A stretch of 64,000 nt of DNA from Leucocoprinus leucothites (GCA_013368445.1 JAACJO010000016.1:124001-188000), one strand, 5' to 3'; shown: positions 21,489-34,758, numbered from the stretch's first letter. Made by a program: numbers and translations. Notes: generated by a model not told the origin, from the letters alone.

Positions 21489-22778
21489 TTATGAAGGCTG
21501 ACATGTTTGCCGAGGGGTGATTGAGGGGACGTTGCCTGCCCCACTGTCAAATGTTGTAGTATCCCAGGGCGAGTCACAGGAGTCAAGCGCGAAGGAGATT
21601 CCATTCGAGATAACAAGGTGATCATTGCCAGAATCCATTGAAGGTTTCCCCATTTGCAAAATAAATCGACAATTCTTCAGCCAAAAGAAGATTGAGAGGT
21701 GAGGCATAAGTAGATTGCAACTAAAACTCACTGCAGCCGATAATATCGTGATGAAAAGCCTAGATGTCGAGTAGCGAGTGAGTGGAAACTTAAGAACCTT
21801 GCAGGTCAGGCTTACGGGTAGGAGATATGTGGGAACGGGCTCGGTGCGTCGTGCGCTTGTGCCATAAAGGCGATGACAATGGAGGAGAACACTTGGATCG
21901 GTCAGCATTGGGGATATTCTGCACTTTTATGGTGGATCCATACCAGTGATGGAGGACCAACAAAGCATGCCCTGGCGGCGAAGGTTAGCCACCAGATCTA
22001 TAATTCTCTTAGTGTGTGTCAAATGTTCGATCTTCGCGCAGCGGGACAAGGTCAGATAAACAGGGATTCCCTGCACAACCAACTCGACAATTCTAATGAA
22101 ACATGAGGATGCTTCATCATGACACAAGAACTGAGGACGTACGTGAAGATGAACATTCCAGCTGGGTCATCTATGAATGGCTTGCACGTTGGCGAGAACC
22201 TCGTGCTTGGAATGAAGACGAGCCAACAAAGTACGAGATTCGCTACCTTGAAGCAAATCATCGCCGCCAAAGCAATGATAATTCGATAGTCGAGTCGGAA
22301 GAGGGCATAGACTCTTAGCATCAGGATGAACAGCAGTAGCCCATAGATCCAAGCGACGGTGGCAGTGGAGAAAAACAACCAGTGGCGGCATACCCGTATA
22401 GGAGGATCCCTTTCACTAAGTTCAAGAAATGCGATGTTTCCTCTGAAATGTGGGTGAGAATTTGGTAACTATGAGCTGTGGAGGTGAATAGGCTGACGCA
22501 TGGCAGAGGAAGGGAGAATAGCGCGTGAAGATGTAAAGAATTTGGGCTGGACTCGACTTGAATAGGGAATGACTACGAATGCTTTGAGATTATAAAGTGA
22601 ATGAAAGTTCGAATAGACTTCACCTCCACACGAATTGATATTCGGCTTCTAGCTTTGCAAGCCAATCACATGAGTAGATGACTAGGCCAATATCTGATCC
22701 ACAAAATTAGAGATAAACGCAATGAGGTTCTCTCCGAACGAGAAGAAACCTACATGAGATCGCTCGAATGGGGTCCAT
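21489..22778 (-). CDS. DUF6533-type multi-span membrane protein (copy 2)
   Basis: Exon 1 is 25 nt long (22778-22754, MDPIRAIS), the same length and phase as in copy 1. It joins YIGLVIYSCDWLAKLEAEYQFVWR. Matching blocks follow: GLLLFILMLRVYALFRLDYRIIIALAA, FKVANLVLCWLVFIP, VELVVQGIPVYLTLSRCAKIEH and NCRFILQMGKPSMDSG. The family, topology and unknown role are as for copy 1. Short intron sites were followed only in part. A TTAAATAA tract about 30 bases upstream (near 22807-22814) could be its TATA element. It is divergent from ATG15, with 283 bp between the two starts. Confidence 0.75.
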
Positions 22779-23061
22779 GACCGGGGCAGCAAGGGTGAGC
22801 CCTCCGAATTATTTAAGGGCTTTTGGGGGATTTCATCTTCTCACGAAGGATGGTGATACGATGCTTGGCAAGGTTATCGTAAGTAACTGAGACTAACGCC
22901 GGGTTACTTGATCTCAGAAATTCGTCAGCTCGGGATGCACTACGCCGAAAGGGCGCCGCTAGTCAATTATTCTCATCATGTGACCATACACGAGTCGGCG
23001 GCTCGGCGGCAGGTGCTGTTTCCTGTGCTTACCCCGTCCAGAGCCGCCGCCACTGGCCACG
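22779..23061. promoter_or_regulatory. Divergent promoter between DUF6533 copy 2 and ATG15
   Basis: Only 283 bases separate the two start codons, which face away from each other, so core promoters of both genes must lie here. The AT-rich TTAAATAA near 22810 is the only TATA-like tract I noticed. Confidence 0.45.
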
Positions 23062-24675
23062 ATGTACTTGAATTTGCCCTCAACGCTCTATGCATTGCTC
23101 TTTTCTTTTCTATGGCCAGGAGAACAAGAGGTCTTGAATACTCCTCTTACATTCAATTTACGACATATTCACGCTTCTACGCCTTCTAATGATATCCTCT
23201 TCGCTGACGTCAAAAATCCTGAGCGAATACATGCTCTTGGCCATGATTCGTTTAATCTGGAAATCCCTTCAACTAGGAGATTAGCCATCCACAGGACCTC
23301 TCTCAACTCCTTCCAAGCCGCGCGTCAGCGTTCACTGGTGCATGGTGAGTCCATCACCTTGGATTGGTCGGAGGATCAAGTGGAAGGTCCGGACGTAAAT
23401 AACAAGAAAGTGTTGATGACTCTGGCAAAGATGACTGCAAATGCGTATGTTGAAGTCGGAGACAAGGAGTGGTACGATCTGCCTGGCAATTGGAATCAGG
23501 TATGAGGTTACTTATTAACGTTTCCTTCGCTGGTCTGACATTTCATGTAGTCATTCCCATTCGGTTGGAGTCCCACTGATGACGGATTCCGCGGTCATGT
23601 TTTTGTGTCTGAAGACAACTCAACCGTCATTCTCTCTGTCAAAGGCACGTCTGGGCCTTGGATTGCAGGAGGGGGAGGTCCAACGGTCAAGAAGGACAAG
23701 CTGAATGACAACCTGCTGTTTTCATGTTGCTGTGCGCGGGTTGGACCGACGTGGAGCACAGTCTGCGGGTGCTATGACAAAGGATATCGCTGCGAGCAGA
23801 GTTGTGTTGAACAAGCGCTGCAAGAGGACAGTTTATTCTATCCCATTGGAACTGTATGTCCTTTCATCGCCGTTAAAACTATTACTTGACGCCCTTTTTT
23901 TGACAGAATCTCTATAACAACGTCACGTACTTGTACCCAGACGCTAACATTTGGGTTATCGGTACGTCGACACTCAATTTCCGGATTAGTCCTTTTGCCT
24001 TACTCTACCGCATAGGCCATTCACTCGGAGGTGCCTTAGCTTCACTCGTGGGCTTAACGTTCGGGGCTCCCGTAGTCGCATTCGAAGCTCCAGGGGAAGC
24101 AATGGCCGCTCGGAGACTGCACCTTCCATCCCCAGTGAGTTGAGCTCTGTCCATGTGACCCTAGTGACTGATCCTCACACCTTCAGCCATCACTCCAGCA
24201 CATAACCCACGTGTACCATACCGCTGATGTAGGTCTACTTACTAATTCTCATACTTTTGAACCCTGAGCTCACGGCCCGTTCTCAGCCAATTCCAATGGG
24301 AACTTGTAATGGAGTCAGTTCCCTATGCGCATTAGCTGGCTACGCGATGGAATCGAGATGTCACTTGGGAGAAGTGATACGATATGATACCGTCAGCCAG
24401 CTAAAATGGGGAGTTTCGCTATCGAACCATCCCATAAAAGTGCTCATAGACTCTGTCTTTGGCGTTGATTGGAAGACTAATGATGCAAAGGAGGGTGACA
24501 AGGATTTCGTGCCGAAGTGTAGGAAAGCCGTGGAGATTGAGGGTGAAGATGGTGTTTGTATGGTAAGTAGCCTTTTATTTCGATCTTGTCCCAGACAGCT
24601 GACATTAGTCATAAGGACTGTTTCAATTGGGAATTTGGGGAATTTAGAAACTCGACCAAGGGAAAGCGGAAGTAG
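23062..24675 (+). CDS. ATG15: Autophagy-related vacuolar phospholipase Atg15
   Basis: Seven exons: 23062-23499, 23551-23853, 23907-23961, 24016-24134, 24187-24228, 24287-24562 and 24616-24675, totalling 430 residues. The N-terminus [18 protein letters not shown] is a signal anchor, as in yeast Atg15, which reaches the vacuole through the multivesicular body route. The lipase class 3 nucleophile is the Ser of [11 protein letters not shown], followed by [27 protein letters not shown] supplies the likely catalytic Asp, and [10 protein letters not shown] is a family hallmark. The end, [10 protein letters not shown], matches the usual Atg15 tail. Known role: breakdown of autophagic and Cvt body membranes inside the vacuole. 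The tail is short compared with the 520-residue yeast protein. Confidence 0.92.
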
Positions 24676-27157
24676 TAGTGCCAGGTTTTTTGGTATACCC
24701 CTAGATTCATGACCAGGAGACTTAATTTATAATAATAACAGTAATTATGGTTTTGCAAGTGCACAAGCATCCTGTCCATCAGTGATCTCGGTTTCGGCAT
24801 TTCGAGTGCTTGCTAAACGTTTGAACAACGGCACATTGAACAAGAGATGAAGGTCCCCTTTGTACCAAATTCCTTTTTGCCGTCACGATCATGGCAACAA
24901 TAAGCATGTTGTTCATGCCATTCAAGTCAATAAGACAAGGGAATTGAACAAGAATGGCTCCGCCTTGTCTCATCGTTCAATTCGACCGATTGCACGGGAG
25001 TCTATGCCTTTATTTTCACCTTGATCTGATTGCCCTCGCCCCCGAGCACTATCAACGACCCAGTCCCCCTCTCCCTCAGGCCAGAACCACAAACCATCTG
25101 GACTTAGCCATCACTTATTCTATGGTTTTTACTGACCATGTGGGTCAATTCTTCACGCAAATTTACTCGTCTCATCCTACGCTCTAAGAGACGCCGAACT
25201 GGGCCCATCCCTCGTTGCTTTTCTTTCTACCGAACCAGTGAAACAGATCGGTCGTGTCAATGCCGAAAACAAGCTAAACATACTTGCCGGGTGCTGCAAA
25301 GGGATGGACAAAGATAGAAGTGCGACATGGGCCCTGCTTTTCAAGATACCGTAAATGCTTCACACAAGTCTGCAAACACTGGCGTGGTGTCCTCGTTCCG
25401 GTCCCTACATTCTGGCGACACCCCATTTACCAATTTCACCCGCGTAAAGAGTGAACACAACTCATGTCTGAGTGATCGAGGGCACTCGGGATCGCCTACA
25501 ATACCTCGCCTCCCGATTGGACCAGAGGGAAGGCTTCATGCCGACCCCTTAACTTCATGTGGCCGCTTTGAATGGGGATCCCAAGATATGGAAATGTCTA
25601 AACCTCGTTCTAAGTCTATAGTCAAAACCAGGATACTCAGGCTTCTGCGTTGCCTGTTTCATTCATGGACCTGGGTCCGAAGAGGTGATTGAATGCGGCA
25701 AAGGTATTCTGCAGACTTATGGATGCCTGATGGTTTCGAATGAACTCTCGACCTTAGAAGGCTTCACCCACCGTGTCGTTCTTGCGACTCCCTTTGAGAC
25801 AATTGATCACTGCACTCCAGTGTGGTGGATATGGCATACGCCAATTCTACACCCTACTCGTGTTTTTCAGCCCCATGTTGAAACGTTGACCCCTCAACCA
25901 GTATTCAAACACCAGTATCAGGAGCCCTAAATACATACAAGCACGCGACTGGTCTATTATCCTCCACATCCTTGCTGTCAGCTCTCTACTGAACCAGAAT
26001 TCAACACTCGTGATCGCCCTTACTTCTACTCCCTTGGTTATTGTGACAAATCACCTAGGGGTTCGTTCTTCAAGGGCGCTCATGCAAACGTCGTCTTCTA
26101 GTTTGAGGACAAAGAATCCTTCTTCAATGAAGGCAGCGAACTCATGCTCCAAGCTACAGTGGCTCAGATATCCGAATGAGGCCATGAGTTCATCGAGCCC
26201 CGCAATGGCAAGTGTCTATACCACGATTATGGTGATATTATGACGAGTAGTCATGGGTTCCAACATTTGAAAGGTATCCGCGAATCAGCTTGATGCGCCA
26301 TGTATCAAATCCTACTGGCTTCTAAGGCTCCAGAAAATACACCACAACAGGACTCCAAAGCCCCTTTCTTGCATAGTTTGAATATCTTGGAGCTGCAGTC
26401 ACAGTCGCCCCTATTGATTAAGATTACCGATCACCAGGTCGTCCAATTTTGTAAGCTCAGATAGAAGAGAGGAGCACTAGACCCGGCCCTTGGGGAATAC
26501 AGAAGCATCCCGGCGATATTAAATGTGTCCGAGATCGTACCTGTGAGTAGATGAAGGAGTATGGAGCGATCATTACATTGTGGATACTTGAGTTTGGCCC
26601 GATGATATTCCTGACCAGCGCCACATTTGTCTAACCAGCTGTTTGTGAACTGTGCTATAACATCAATCTGAGCCCCATCCCCGTGCTATTCTCTGCTTAT
26701 TGTTAATTTTGTTTTTCGGTTGAGTCCATCATACCCTAACTTGAATTGGCTTAAGCCTATGTCTTGATACTCCGCCCATTTACTCCGCAATACTGTCGTG
26801 TTTACCTAGTCGCTTCAATTTCCTAATACTTTCAGAGAAGACGAAGGTTATCAGTGTCAGTCGTCATACTATACATGCGGCGATTTTGGCCTCCACGCGT
26901 GAATAGAATTTTCGATAGACTGTCGAGAAAATGAAGTTCTGACAAATTTGATGATAACAGAGTACAAAGGAGAAGCACCGGACTGAAGACGACACGGGAT
27001 GTCTGAGGCGAGGGTGAGGACGATAGGAAGGAGATTGAATATGCCGACTCTGTCCGATCTTGGCAAATGGCAAGTCCAAACAAGATTTATTCGGAGAGGT
27101 CTTCAAATCATATACATCAGCATTTCTCTAATTGTACCTATCCTAGCTTTTCTTCCC
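24676..27157. other. Intergenic, about 2.5 kb, no supported gene
   Basis: Several plus-strand frames of 70-120 codons occur (for example around 25.3-25.9 kb and 26.0-26.2 kb) but lack family motifs and credible splice links. The stretch could hold a decayed gene, yet I could not identify one. Confidence 0.4.
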
Positions 27158-28001
27158 TTAATCGTCAAATAATGTAACTTGGAAATTCTCAAACTTGACC
27201 TCAAGCTCCTCCTTCTCCCTTCCAGGCTCACTTGGTGCGGTTGGTCGTGCGGCGTATAACCCAACAAGAAGAACCTGTTGGCCTCGAGCTCCAGCCTCCA
27301 TATCATGTCTGAACCACCAAGTTATCTCTCGAATGCCCATCTTTTCCCCCGTATCAGGATCAATCAAGTAAACCCACAGACTAGACGTCCTCTCTCCCTT
27401 CTCATCAACTTCGCGTTCGACCTGGATCGTGACTTTGCCATGAGCCGCAGTTGGAACGAGGGACCAATCTCCCCATCTGCTAGCAGCAACAGTACCGACA
27501 TGCGGAGCGCCAAATGCGAATTCGACACCCGTCTTCAAGAACTTCTTGGTGTCCTCGTCAGGAATGAAGAGGGCTAAACCTCCTTGATCGTAGAGCGTGT
27601 TCCAATCAGCTGAAACGGTGACACGAGCAGTATGGAACTGATGGAGATCGATGGGAGCGTTGATGAGGAGAGTCGGGCAGTTGTCGATGTCTACTGAGGG
27701 TGGTTTACGCCAGAGATCGGTTCCTGGAGCTGCTCGGATGATACGTTCCTGGGAGTAGTCGAGAGTTGTGGCCCGGAGGAGAGCCGGTGGGGCTTGGGAG
27801 ATGGCCAAGGCAGAAGAGCCATGGTGCAGGACAAGCTTTGGTGTTTCAGGAGACACTGGGATGTCTATTAGCCTTGTCAATTGGGGAAGAGAGAGGCTTA
27901 CTTTCTAGTCGATGTTGATCGTATGTTAGAAGAATGCTTTGAGAGTCTGCCGTATTTAGGGGTATATCAGACTCCGAAGTTACTCCGAGTTGTAAACTCA
28001 T
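27158..28001 (-). CDS. DUF1349 domain protein
   Basis: The obvious open frame (27880-27158) has no ATG start; its first codon there is TTG. Upstream, ATG 28001 opens MSLQLGVTSESDIPLNTADS, and a GTAAGC donor at 27901 lets it join the frame. With the acceptor at 27865 the intron is 37 nt and the product 268 residues. An in-frame alternative acceptor nine bases on gives a 46-nt intron and 265 residues. The body fits DUF1349: HTARVTVSADWNTLYDQGGLALFI, GVEFAFGAPHVGTVAASRWGDWS, VTIQVERE and ITWWFRHD. The family has a jelly-roll, concanavalin-like fold and no established reaction. There is no signal peptide. Confidence 0.85.
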
Positions 28002-31000
28002 CTCAAACAATCTCTCCTTTGGGCTATCATCCTACGTAGTGACTCTGGTACCAGCAGTATCAGGTGCGCAAGAAATTCGAATTGACACAAATTCTAGTAG
28101 GTTCAAATAGTCACAAATAGGAAGAAATTTGAGCGGTTTTACGGGTGAGCTTCACAGCTTCACTCGATTTCTACCTCACACTGCAACTGTTGTTCGAGGA
28201 AAATACGGCTGCATATATCATTTCTTCTGATTTCAATTTCTTCTTGATTTTAGAGCGAGATTGGCAGTATCATCGTGTGACAAGGTTAGCATGAAATTCT
28301 GTGAGCGTTTGATTACGCCACACCCGACTTTAATAATTTATTTCTGGATCACGGTCTCTATTCTTTCTTGTTCTTCCACCTTGACTAATACAGCTATCGT
28401 CATAATACACCTCAACTTGTGCACCTCAGCATCCTGCTCAGGACTCCGACCAACGCGTCTGTCTCAACTGGCTTCACACTGGACATCACACATCATCCTT
28501 TCGCCTCAATTGGACCGAGACGGGCGTAGCCACCTCAAGTATGACCTATTGGAGGGCAAGACTGACTATGATGCACAACTGTTCAATACTTAGAACCGGC
28601 GCAGTGCAAAAGAGGGACGATAAACTTTTGTTAGATAGTACCCCTAGGTGAGTAACCTCAATCACCAGTTTGATATTGAGTATAGCGAACCTGAGCTCCA
28701 TGGACGCTTTCCAGGCGCAAATAACATCCATTGGACTTAGAAGCACGACCTCAAAAGTAATCACCTGCACTCCACATCAACAGATTTCTGCACTACAAGA
28801 GTCTTCTGCCGTGCCTTTTCACCTACACTATTGCCTCGGAGTGCCATTAGCTGGATCCACCGCGCTTGGCCAGCTCTGACTCTAAAGTAAAGGCAACCTC
28901 AGACATATATTGCACTTTCCTGCAGACCGCCTTCACTTCACCGGCTTTGCCTTTGGCCTCACTGATCATCCCCCAGTCAAGTTTCTTGCCAAATAAGCCA
29001 CCTACGATTCTCTACTCAAACTCTCAGTCATCCCATGTCCTGACTCACCATCCGTGTAGTTTCTGCTGAGTACACCCGCCCACTGCGACTCGTGGATCAC
29101 ATGTTTTCAGCATCCAGGCTTCAGCTGTTGTTCTAAGCCTTTTTCCTTGGAAAAGGGCCTGAGGCTCGAGAACGGATGGCGGGAGCCTTGAGACCTGAGG
29201 AATGAAGGGTTACTCGTAGAGGGCGACTTTCTAGGATATCTGGTGGGGGGAATCGTAATTCTGTGCCGCTTGTGTGCTTTCAAGGCGAAGACTTTAGCTC
29301 TTCGTGAGCCTCCGCCATCATCACGCTCCCGTGACCATCAGCGCATCACCGCCCAATGTACACAACATGAATTAGTCCCTTACCGGCCAACAAGGGGATC
29401 GGTACTCAGTCTATCCCCAAAGGCCTCTCCCGCTTCCAATCTGCCAGATGACCGTGACCGGAAAAGGTAAAATTATCTCCCATAAAGCAGCACGGAATAT
29501 TGATCCTATCACCACCCGCCAGCAACCGGAAGCGCAATCGTGAAAGAGAGTGACATTTCTATTGGCAGCAACGTCTTCCATCCTTGCATCGTTGCGCGTT
29601 GCTACTGATAGGTCCCGCCCGGGTCACTCACGTCGAACTTCGAAGTTCGCACCCTGTCAGTCCCTCGGGGGTATCAGGTCCGTCAAGTCCGTTACGGAAG
29701 CGATAACCATGCTGCTCCGAAACGAGGATCAGAAGAAAAGGAAATCGCAGAAGTAGTTTGAGAGCAGGGCCTGTTTTTTTTCTTACCGCCGGCCAGAAAG
29801 CGGGTGAACGAGACCTAAGTAGGGTCAACAGTCATCCAGGGAAGAGTCGCATTCGCCTGAGAAGTGCCCGAGGTGCATTTTCTATGATGCATCCACACAT
29901 GGCTCTTTCTCTGATCTTGATCTGTAGGGGGTAAGGGTCTAGCTCGAGTCTCTGGCGTGACTTGATTCAAGGGATTTGCAGGGTATGCGCTTGAATCCTA
30001 AAAGCCGAGTAAATCACTACCAGATCACTATCGCTTGACACTTTCAAAATCCACGCCGTGCACGTAAATTCTTACCCAGCCTTTCCAAGTTATGCCCCTT
30101 TCTTACGCGTAAAGGATCAACATAAGGCACCATATGACCAGACCTATCGAGCCACGGCGAAGTTCCCGTCTTGAACCTTGGATTTACACCTGTAATGTAG
30201 TCCGAGGGATAGTCAGTAACCCCTCGCCATTACCCAATACGCGATATTATTTGACGGATCCTCAAGGCCTCATCACACAATCAACGCATCACTGGCCCCT
30301 AGTCACCGGCCACCGACCGCTCAGCCGACCGGCTGCTGTTCTCAAACATCAAACGAAGGCCATGACGCATGCAACAGATTCTTGAATGCTATTCCGTCGG
30401 TAGACAATACCCTGGCAAAGCGAAACGTGGTTATGACGATCATCGGGAAAAGCAAAGACCCCAAGTTCCACTGTGCATGTTCCCGGTAGAGGGAATGAGG
30501 CTCACCGGCACTTTAACCACACCCGATACTCCTATTTGAATAGCAGACAGTCCGAGGCAATAGAGGCGCTCTCTGGGTTGCAAATCCGGGTCTTCGACCA
30601 TTGGCACGGGATCTTTCAGCACTGCTTGATTTATCAACACCGTCCCTATTATGCCCCGGGACTAGTCCAGTGATCGACCGGTTACTTCTAAACCGTTCGC
30701 GTGCATCCTTTGACGTGTCATGTTGTGCTGTTGTTACCTCCTTGCTTCTTACCTATGTGATTACTACTTGATGGGGCCCCGAGAGTTACTAGCTCGACTG
30801 CCGTCGTTTCTTTTCTCTCCACCCCGAGGCGTACTGTCACTACCACGTGTCATTGCCTTGAATGACTTACGAGCGACGGGTTGACAGCGGCCGATGATCG
30901 ATCGATAATCAGCTGGCTACTGGTCGTATGAGCCCGACTCCCCCATTGACTGGAACATATTCCGAATCATAAGGAAATTAAGTGTCCAGTTACCTACGTG

Positions 31001-33871
31001 AGGGAACGAGGATAGGTTGAATGCTGAAAATCCCTGGTATTCATATTATTTTTAAGTGATCTTTTAAGCTTAAGTTTGAACACTAGTCAATTTGCTCCCT
31101 CGATAGTCGATGTCTTGTTCAATGGTCAGTTACCGTTACGATCTAATTAGTCACATTCTACCTACAGTGTCTCATCTTCCCTTGCAATGCGCTATGAATA
31201 CTTACTTGATACCGACAGCATGGCCGTCACGATCACCACGTTGTATCCGCATGTCCACCAACGTCAACAACATAAAACACCAAAGTATGGATCACCATTA
31301 CTCACCCTTCCTTTACATGCCGAACCGAGATAGACGTACCTGGGTTTCGAAGCTTCCAGTTGATCACTTTAGCTCCACCATGATCAAAAAGTCTCAATGT
31401 CAAAACCGACATGGCACCTGTCAATCGATGCGCATTTGCAAACCCTACTACGACATACCGTTATTGTGACTTGTCTTCAATCTCTCAATGACCAATCATG
31501 ATAAGATGGGATGCAATGCAGCCATTTACCGGTTGATCGGAAAATGTTGAACAGCCCTACATGTTTATGCTTCATCTAGCCTTTGAATATTTGAACCACC
31601 ACGAGGAAGGCGGGACCATATCATTATCCTTTTAAACAGCAAGCCAGGTGAAAGAGTCCATTCAGATAGGCTTCCGATGTTTGATACTGAAGAACTTGAA
31701 ACTGAACTATTTCTTGAAATGCTGCTACTTCAATGAATCACCCACTTACAAATCAGTTCAGGATTGGTGTTTAGTAGTTCTGCTGTTGAGCGGATTTTGG
31801 TTGAAACCAATGGACGGTAGCGGAACACATGTAAAGAGTTTGATTAATTAGTGAAGCTCGCTGGGTTTCAACAGCTACATGACAGCGAGCCATGCCGAAG
31901 TATTACACTAACAATGATATTTGGTGGTTGCGAAGACGACTCACGACTAACGAACTCCTCAAATCGTACCGATCAGAAAGTTCTGCTCTTGCTGTGAAAG
32001 GTTGACTTTTGGGTTCCGTCTTTCTGACGGTAGTTTGATGCTCAGTGCTTAAAGGCAGCGAAGCGCTTCTGTCACGGTGTCGTAGCCACGACGGTAGACA
32101 TCATAATTCTAAGCTCAATATAATGCTTACCGGGTCAAGGACTTAACGCCGTTACTGAAGCTTCTTCCGAGTTTTTTTTCCTAAAGTGTTCAAAGAACTA
32201 TGATCCTCAAAGCTGTTTGTTGTCCTTGTTGGCAGCGGCGCCTTCTTAGCTTCTAAATAGTTGGCATCGAGTGATGCTCCAACTTTACATTGTGCCCTAA
32301 TTCCCAGTCACTCAAGTTGACAGATTCGAGAATTCTTTTCAGGGGAAAAGAAGTAAACTATAATAAACATATGCATAAGGGGACTGGTATACACACACCA
32401 ACAGTGCTTTGTCATTAAGAAGTCTGATCTTATCGGCGGAGAAAGCACAACCTGTCAAAGCTTGTCAAGCTGTGTCAGTCCCGTATTGAATAAGGCAGAA
32501 GGAATAAACTGACATACCGGTGAACCATAGTCAATATTTTGAAATCTGACGTCACTCGCTGGTTGCGCCCGGGACGGTCAGTACCAACTTATTGTCGCTC
32601 CCTGACATAGCCAAGCTGGAACAAATTTTCATGGCAGTTAGGGGAGGGTGGGAAATGGACCGCACTGCGCCGCAATCTACCTATTCCGGGGATAACGCAT
32701 ACCCGAGACGCAATTCATAGCCTCGAGGCTAGCAAACCTCCGCCCTCTAAACCCATCTGTTTCGCCGACTGATTCGCATGTCCCAGACATGTTAGTCCTA
32801 TCTCTTGACACAGTCCGAGAGGGCGCATCACGGTATAAGTGTACGGTTAGCACTTTGTGTTGGAAGAATCAAAGCCCGAGTCCGGCTTTCGCTCTGCTTG
32901 AATCCACAGGATGATCGGTGGACGAAGTGAGGTCAAGGGGTGTCCCTGTGACACCGACCTTGGCGGTTAACAGTAGCGAAAATTATGAAAGCCATAAACG
33001 AAAACTGCGGGTCGATAATATCGGTACTTTGTTTTATTAGAATCCCTCGTAAATACATGTGGAGCGAAAAATAAGGCACAGCCTAATATTTTTAAACTTG
33101 AGCTTAGCTCCTTCACTGTCAATAGCAAGGCTGGGCCTCTGATATTTTGCCGAATCAAGTAGCTTTCGGTCCGGCCCATGTAGCTTACGTTGGAGGGTGT
33201 CAATAATCGCAGTGAACATGGACTCCCGACTTCAATGACGTCTTGCTGGGCGTCAAATGCTCCTCTAACTCCCGTATATCATGTTCCCGGACTTGTAGCA
33301 TCATAATTAATTCCAACTGAACCTAGAGATAGGCCCTAAAGTCGTGAATACAGGCCCTCTCCATCAGCTCTCCTTTTCTCTGGTCAAGAGACATCCAGTC
33401 TGTTGAAACTCGGAGTTGTTTGAGGGCAAACGAGAGGGGTACAGGGATGTAGACTAGTTTATGTATCATAGTAACAATAGATATAATTTGAATTCAGGAA
33501 AAAATCGCGAGGATAATTCTCGGATTGTTATCCTCACACAGTCTAGCCTAGTGCACAGCTGCCATCGCATTTCGAAGGTACTGAAGGTGAGTTACGGCAG
33601 TCAAGAATCAATCCCAGAGTAAGGCGCAGCATGGGTTCGACATTTATGTGCTTTGGACTCGGATGATCATGGTTTCTTTGATTATATCAACCTTGCGGCA
33701 TTGTTCGCGCCCAAGTTGCTGATCAGGTATGACGGAGATTATCAATATGTATGGAGTTAATGTCCTTGCATAGAGGCTTCATAAGTCTCATCCACTCTCA
33801 CTCTCACTTATATAGCATGGCTCTTCAGGACCATCTACCTCAGTCCGTCTAACGACCACAAGTTTGACTCC
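28002..33871. other. Gene-poor stretch, about 5.9 kb
   Basis: I found no supported coding gene, tRNA or intact mobile element. Frames are short, overlap on both strands and lack domains. One 327-bp segment (31546-31872) begins TGTTGAA and ends TTCAACA, the form of a solo LTR, but it has no target duplication. Much of the stretch may be old repeat DNA. Confidence 0.45.
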
Positions 33872-34758
33872 ATGCAGGTATTTCAGAATGCCAAGAATAT
33901 CATCCTCAACAACCCAAGTTTCATGGTCCACGAATCAATCTATGGTAGGGCTTTGAGCATCATATTATAAACCAAATGCCTAAGCTGATTTAGTTCAAAG
34001 GCCTACGGATGCTTCATGCGGCGTCACTTCCAAGTGCTGCACATGATTCCAGGGCTCAAGAGGTTACCGCAAGCTTCTTGCCAAAGGAGCAGCATGAACA
34101 AGCCATTGACGCTCTGAAGCTTTGGCTGGCCACACATGAAGGCACCCCTTTTTCTACGGTGTGCATCACTGGGCCAAAATCCAACATAGGACATCTATGT
34201 TCCCGCAAGCTGGAAGAATATCTTGCGGGAAGCTTTTTTTTCTCTGGGAAACGGCACTTGGATGAAGCAGCAGCAGTATTTCCGACACTTGCCTATCAGC
34301 TCTCTACGATTCTCCCCTCCTATAAATCCATCATCACTTCGAAGATTGACAACAACATGGATATTATCTCCAAGTGCCTGGAGGTGCAGTTCCAGGAGCT
34401 TATCTCCAAGCCTTTGCGGGAGCTTATGGCCCAAGGAGAAATAATTGGGCAGAGGAGGCTGATCATGGTTGACGGCTTAGACAAGTGCCATAGTCCCCAG
34501 GACCGGATAAGAATTCTTCAGTTAATCATTGCCGCAAGAGATATTCCGTTATTCTGGTTGATTATCAGTCAGCCAGTCACGGAAATTGGGGTAGCAAAAT
34601 CAAGGGTGTCAGTATTTTCTGGGCAGGCATTGGAAATGTTCCGGAGATTCGACAGAGAAGGAGTCGACTTCAATGTGATGGTGATTCACTTGAACATGGC
34701 CGAGAAATGGACTCATGGGAAGATATACGCACTAGCAGGACTGGCGGTCTTTTTTTAA
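33872..34758 (+). CDS. Truncated NWD/NACHT-type NTPase relic with lost ATP-binding motifs
   Basis: Exon 1 is 33872-33944 (MQVFQNAKNIILNNPSFM...) and exon 2 is 34001-34758, giving 276 residues. The arrangement FQNA...N...GLRMLHAASLPSAAHDS is the linker typical of Agaricomycete NACHT proteins, and ASFFFS-like (AGSFFFSGKRHLDEA), FPTLAYQLS and VQFQELISKPL follow in family order. The key residues are gone. The P-loop, normally GPAGxGKS/T, reads GPKSNIGH. Walker B, normally DALDEC or DGLDEC, reads VDGLDKCH. The sensor TSRPE reads ISQPV. The WD40, ankyrin or TPR repeats expected further on are missing. In functional members these proteins are linked to non-self recognition; this copy is probably inactive although the frame is open. 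Confidence 0.7.

Noticed and set aside
25327..26243. Plus-strand frames considered as a gene next to ATG15
   Set aside because: Translations show no domain and cannot be spliced together convincingly; neither strand gives a better alternative.
31546..31872. Possible solo LTR, TGTTGAA ... TTCAACA, 327 bp
   Set aside because: Flanking bases do not form a target duplication (GAAAA versus GCTAC) and no second copy or primer-binding site was seen; the 7-base ends could be chance.
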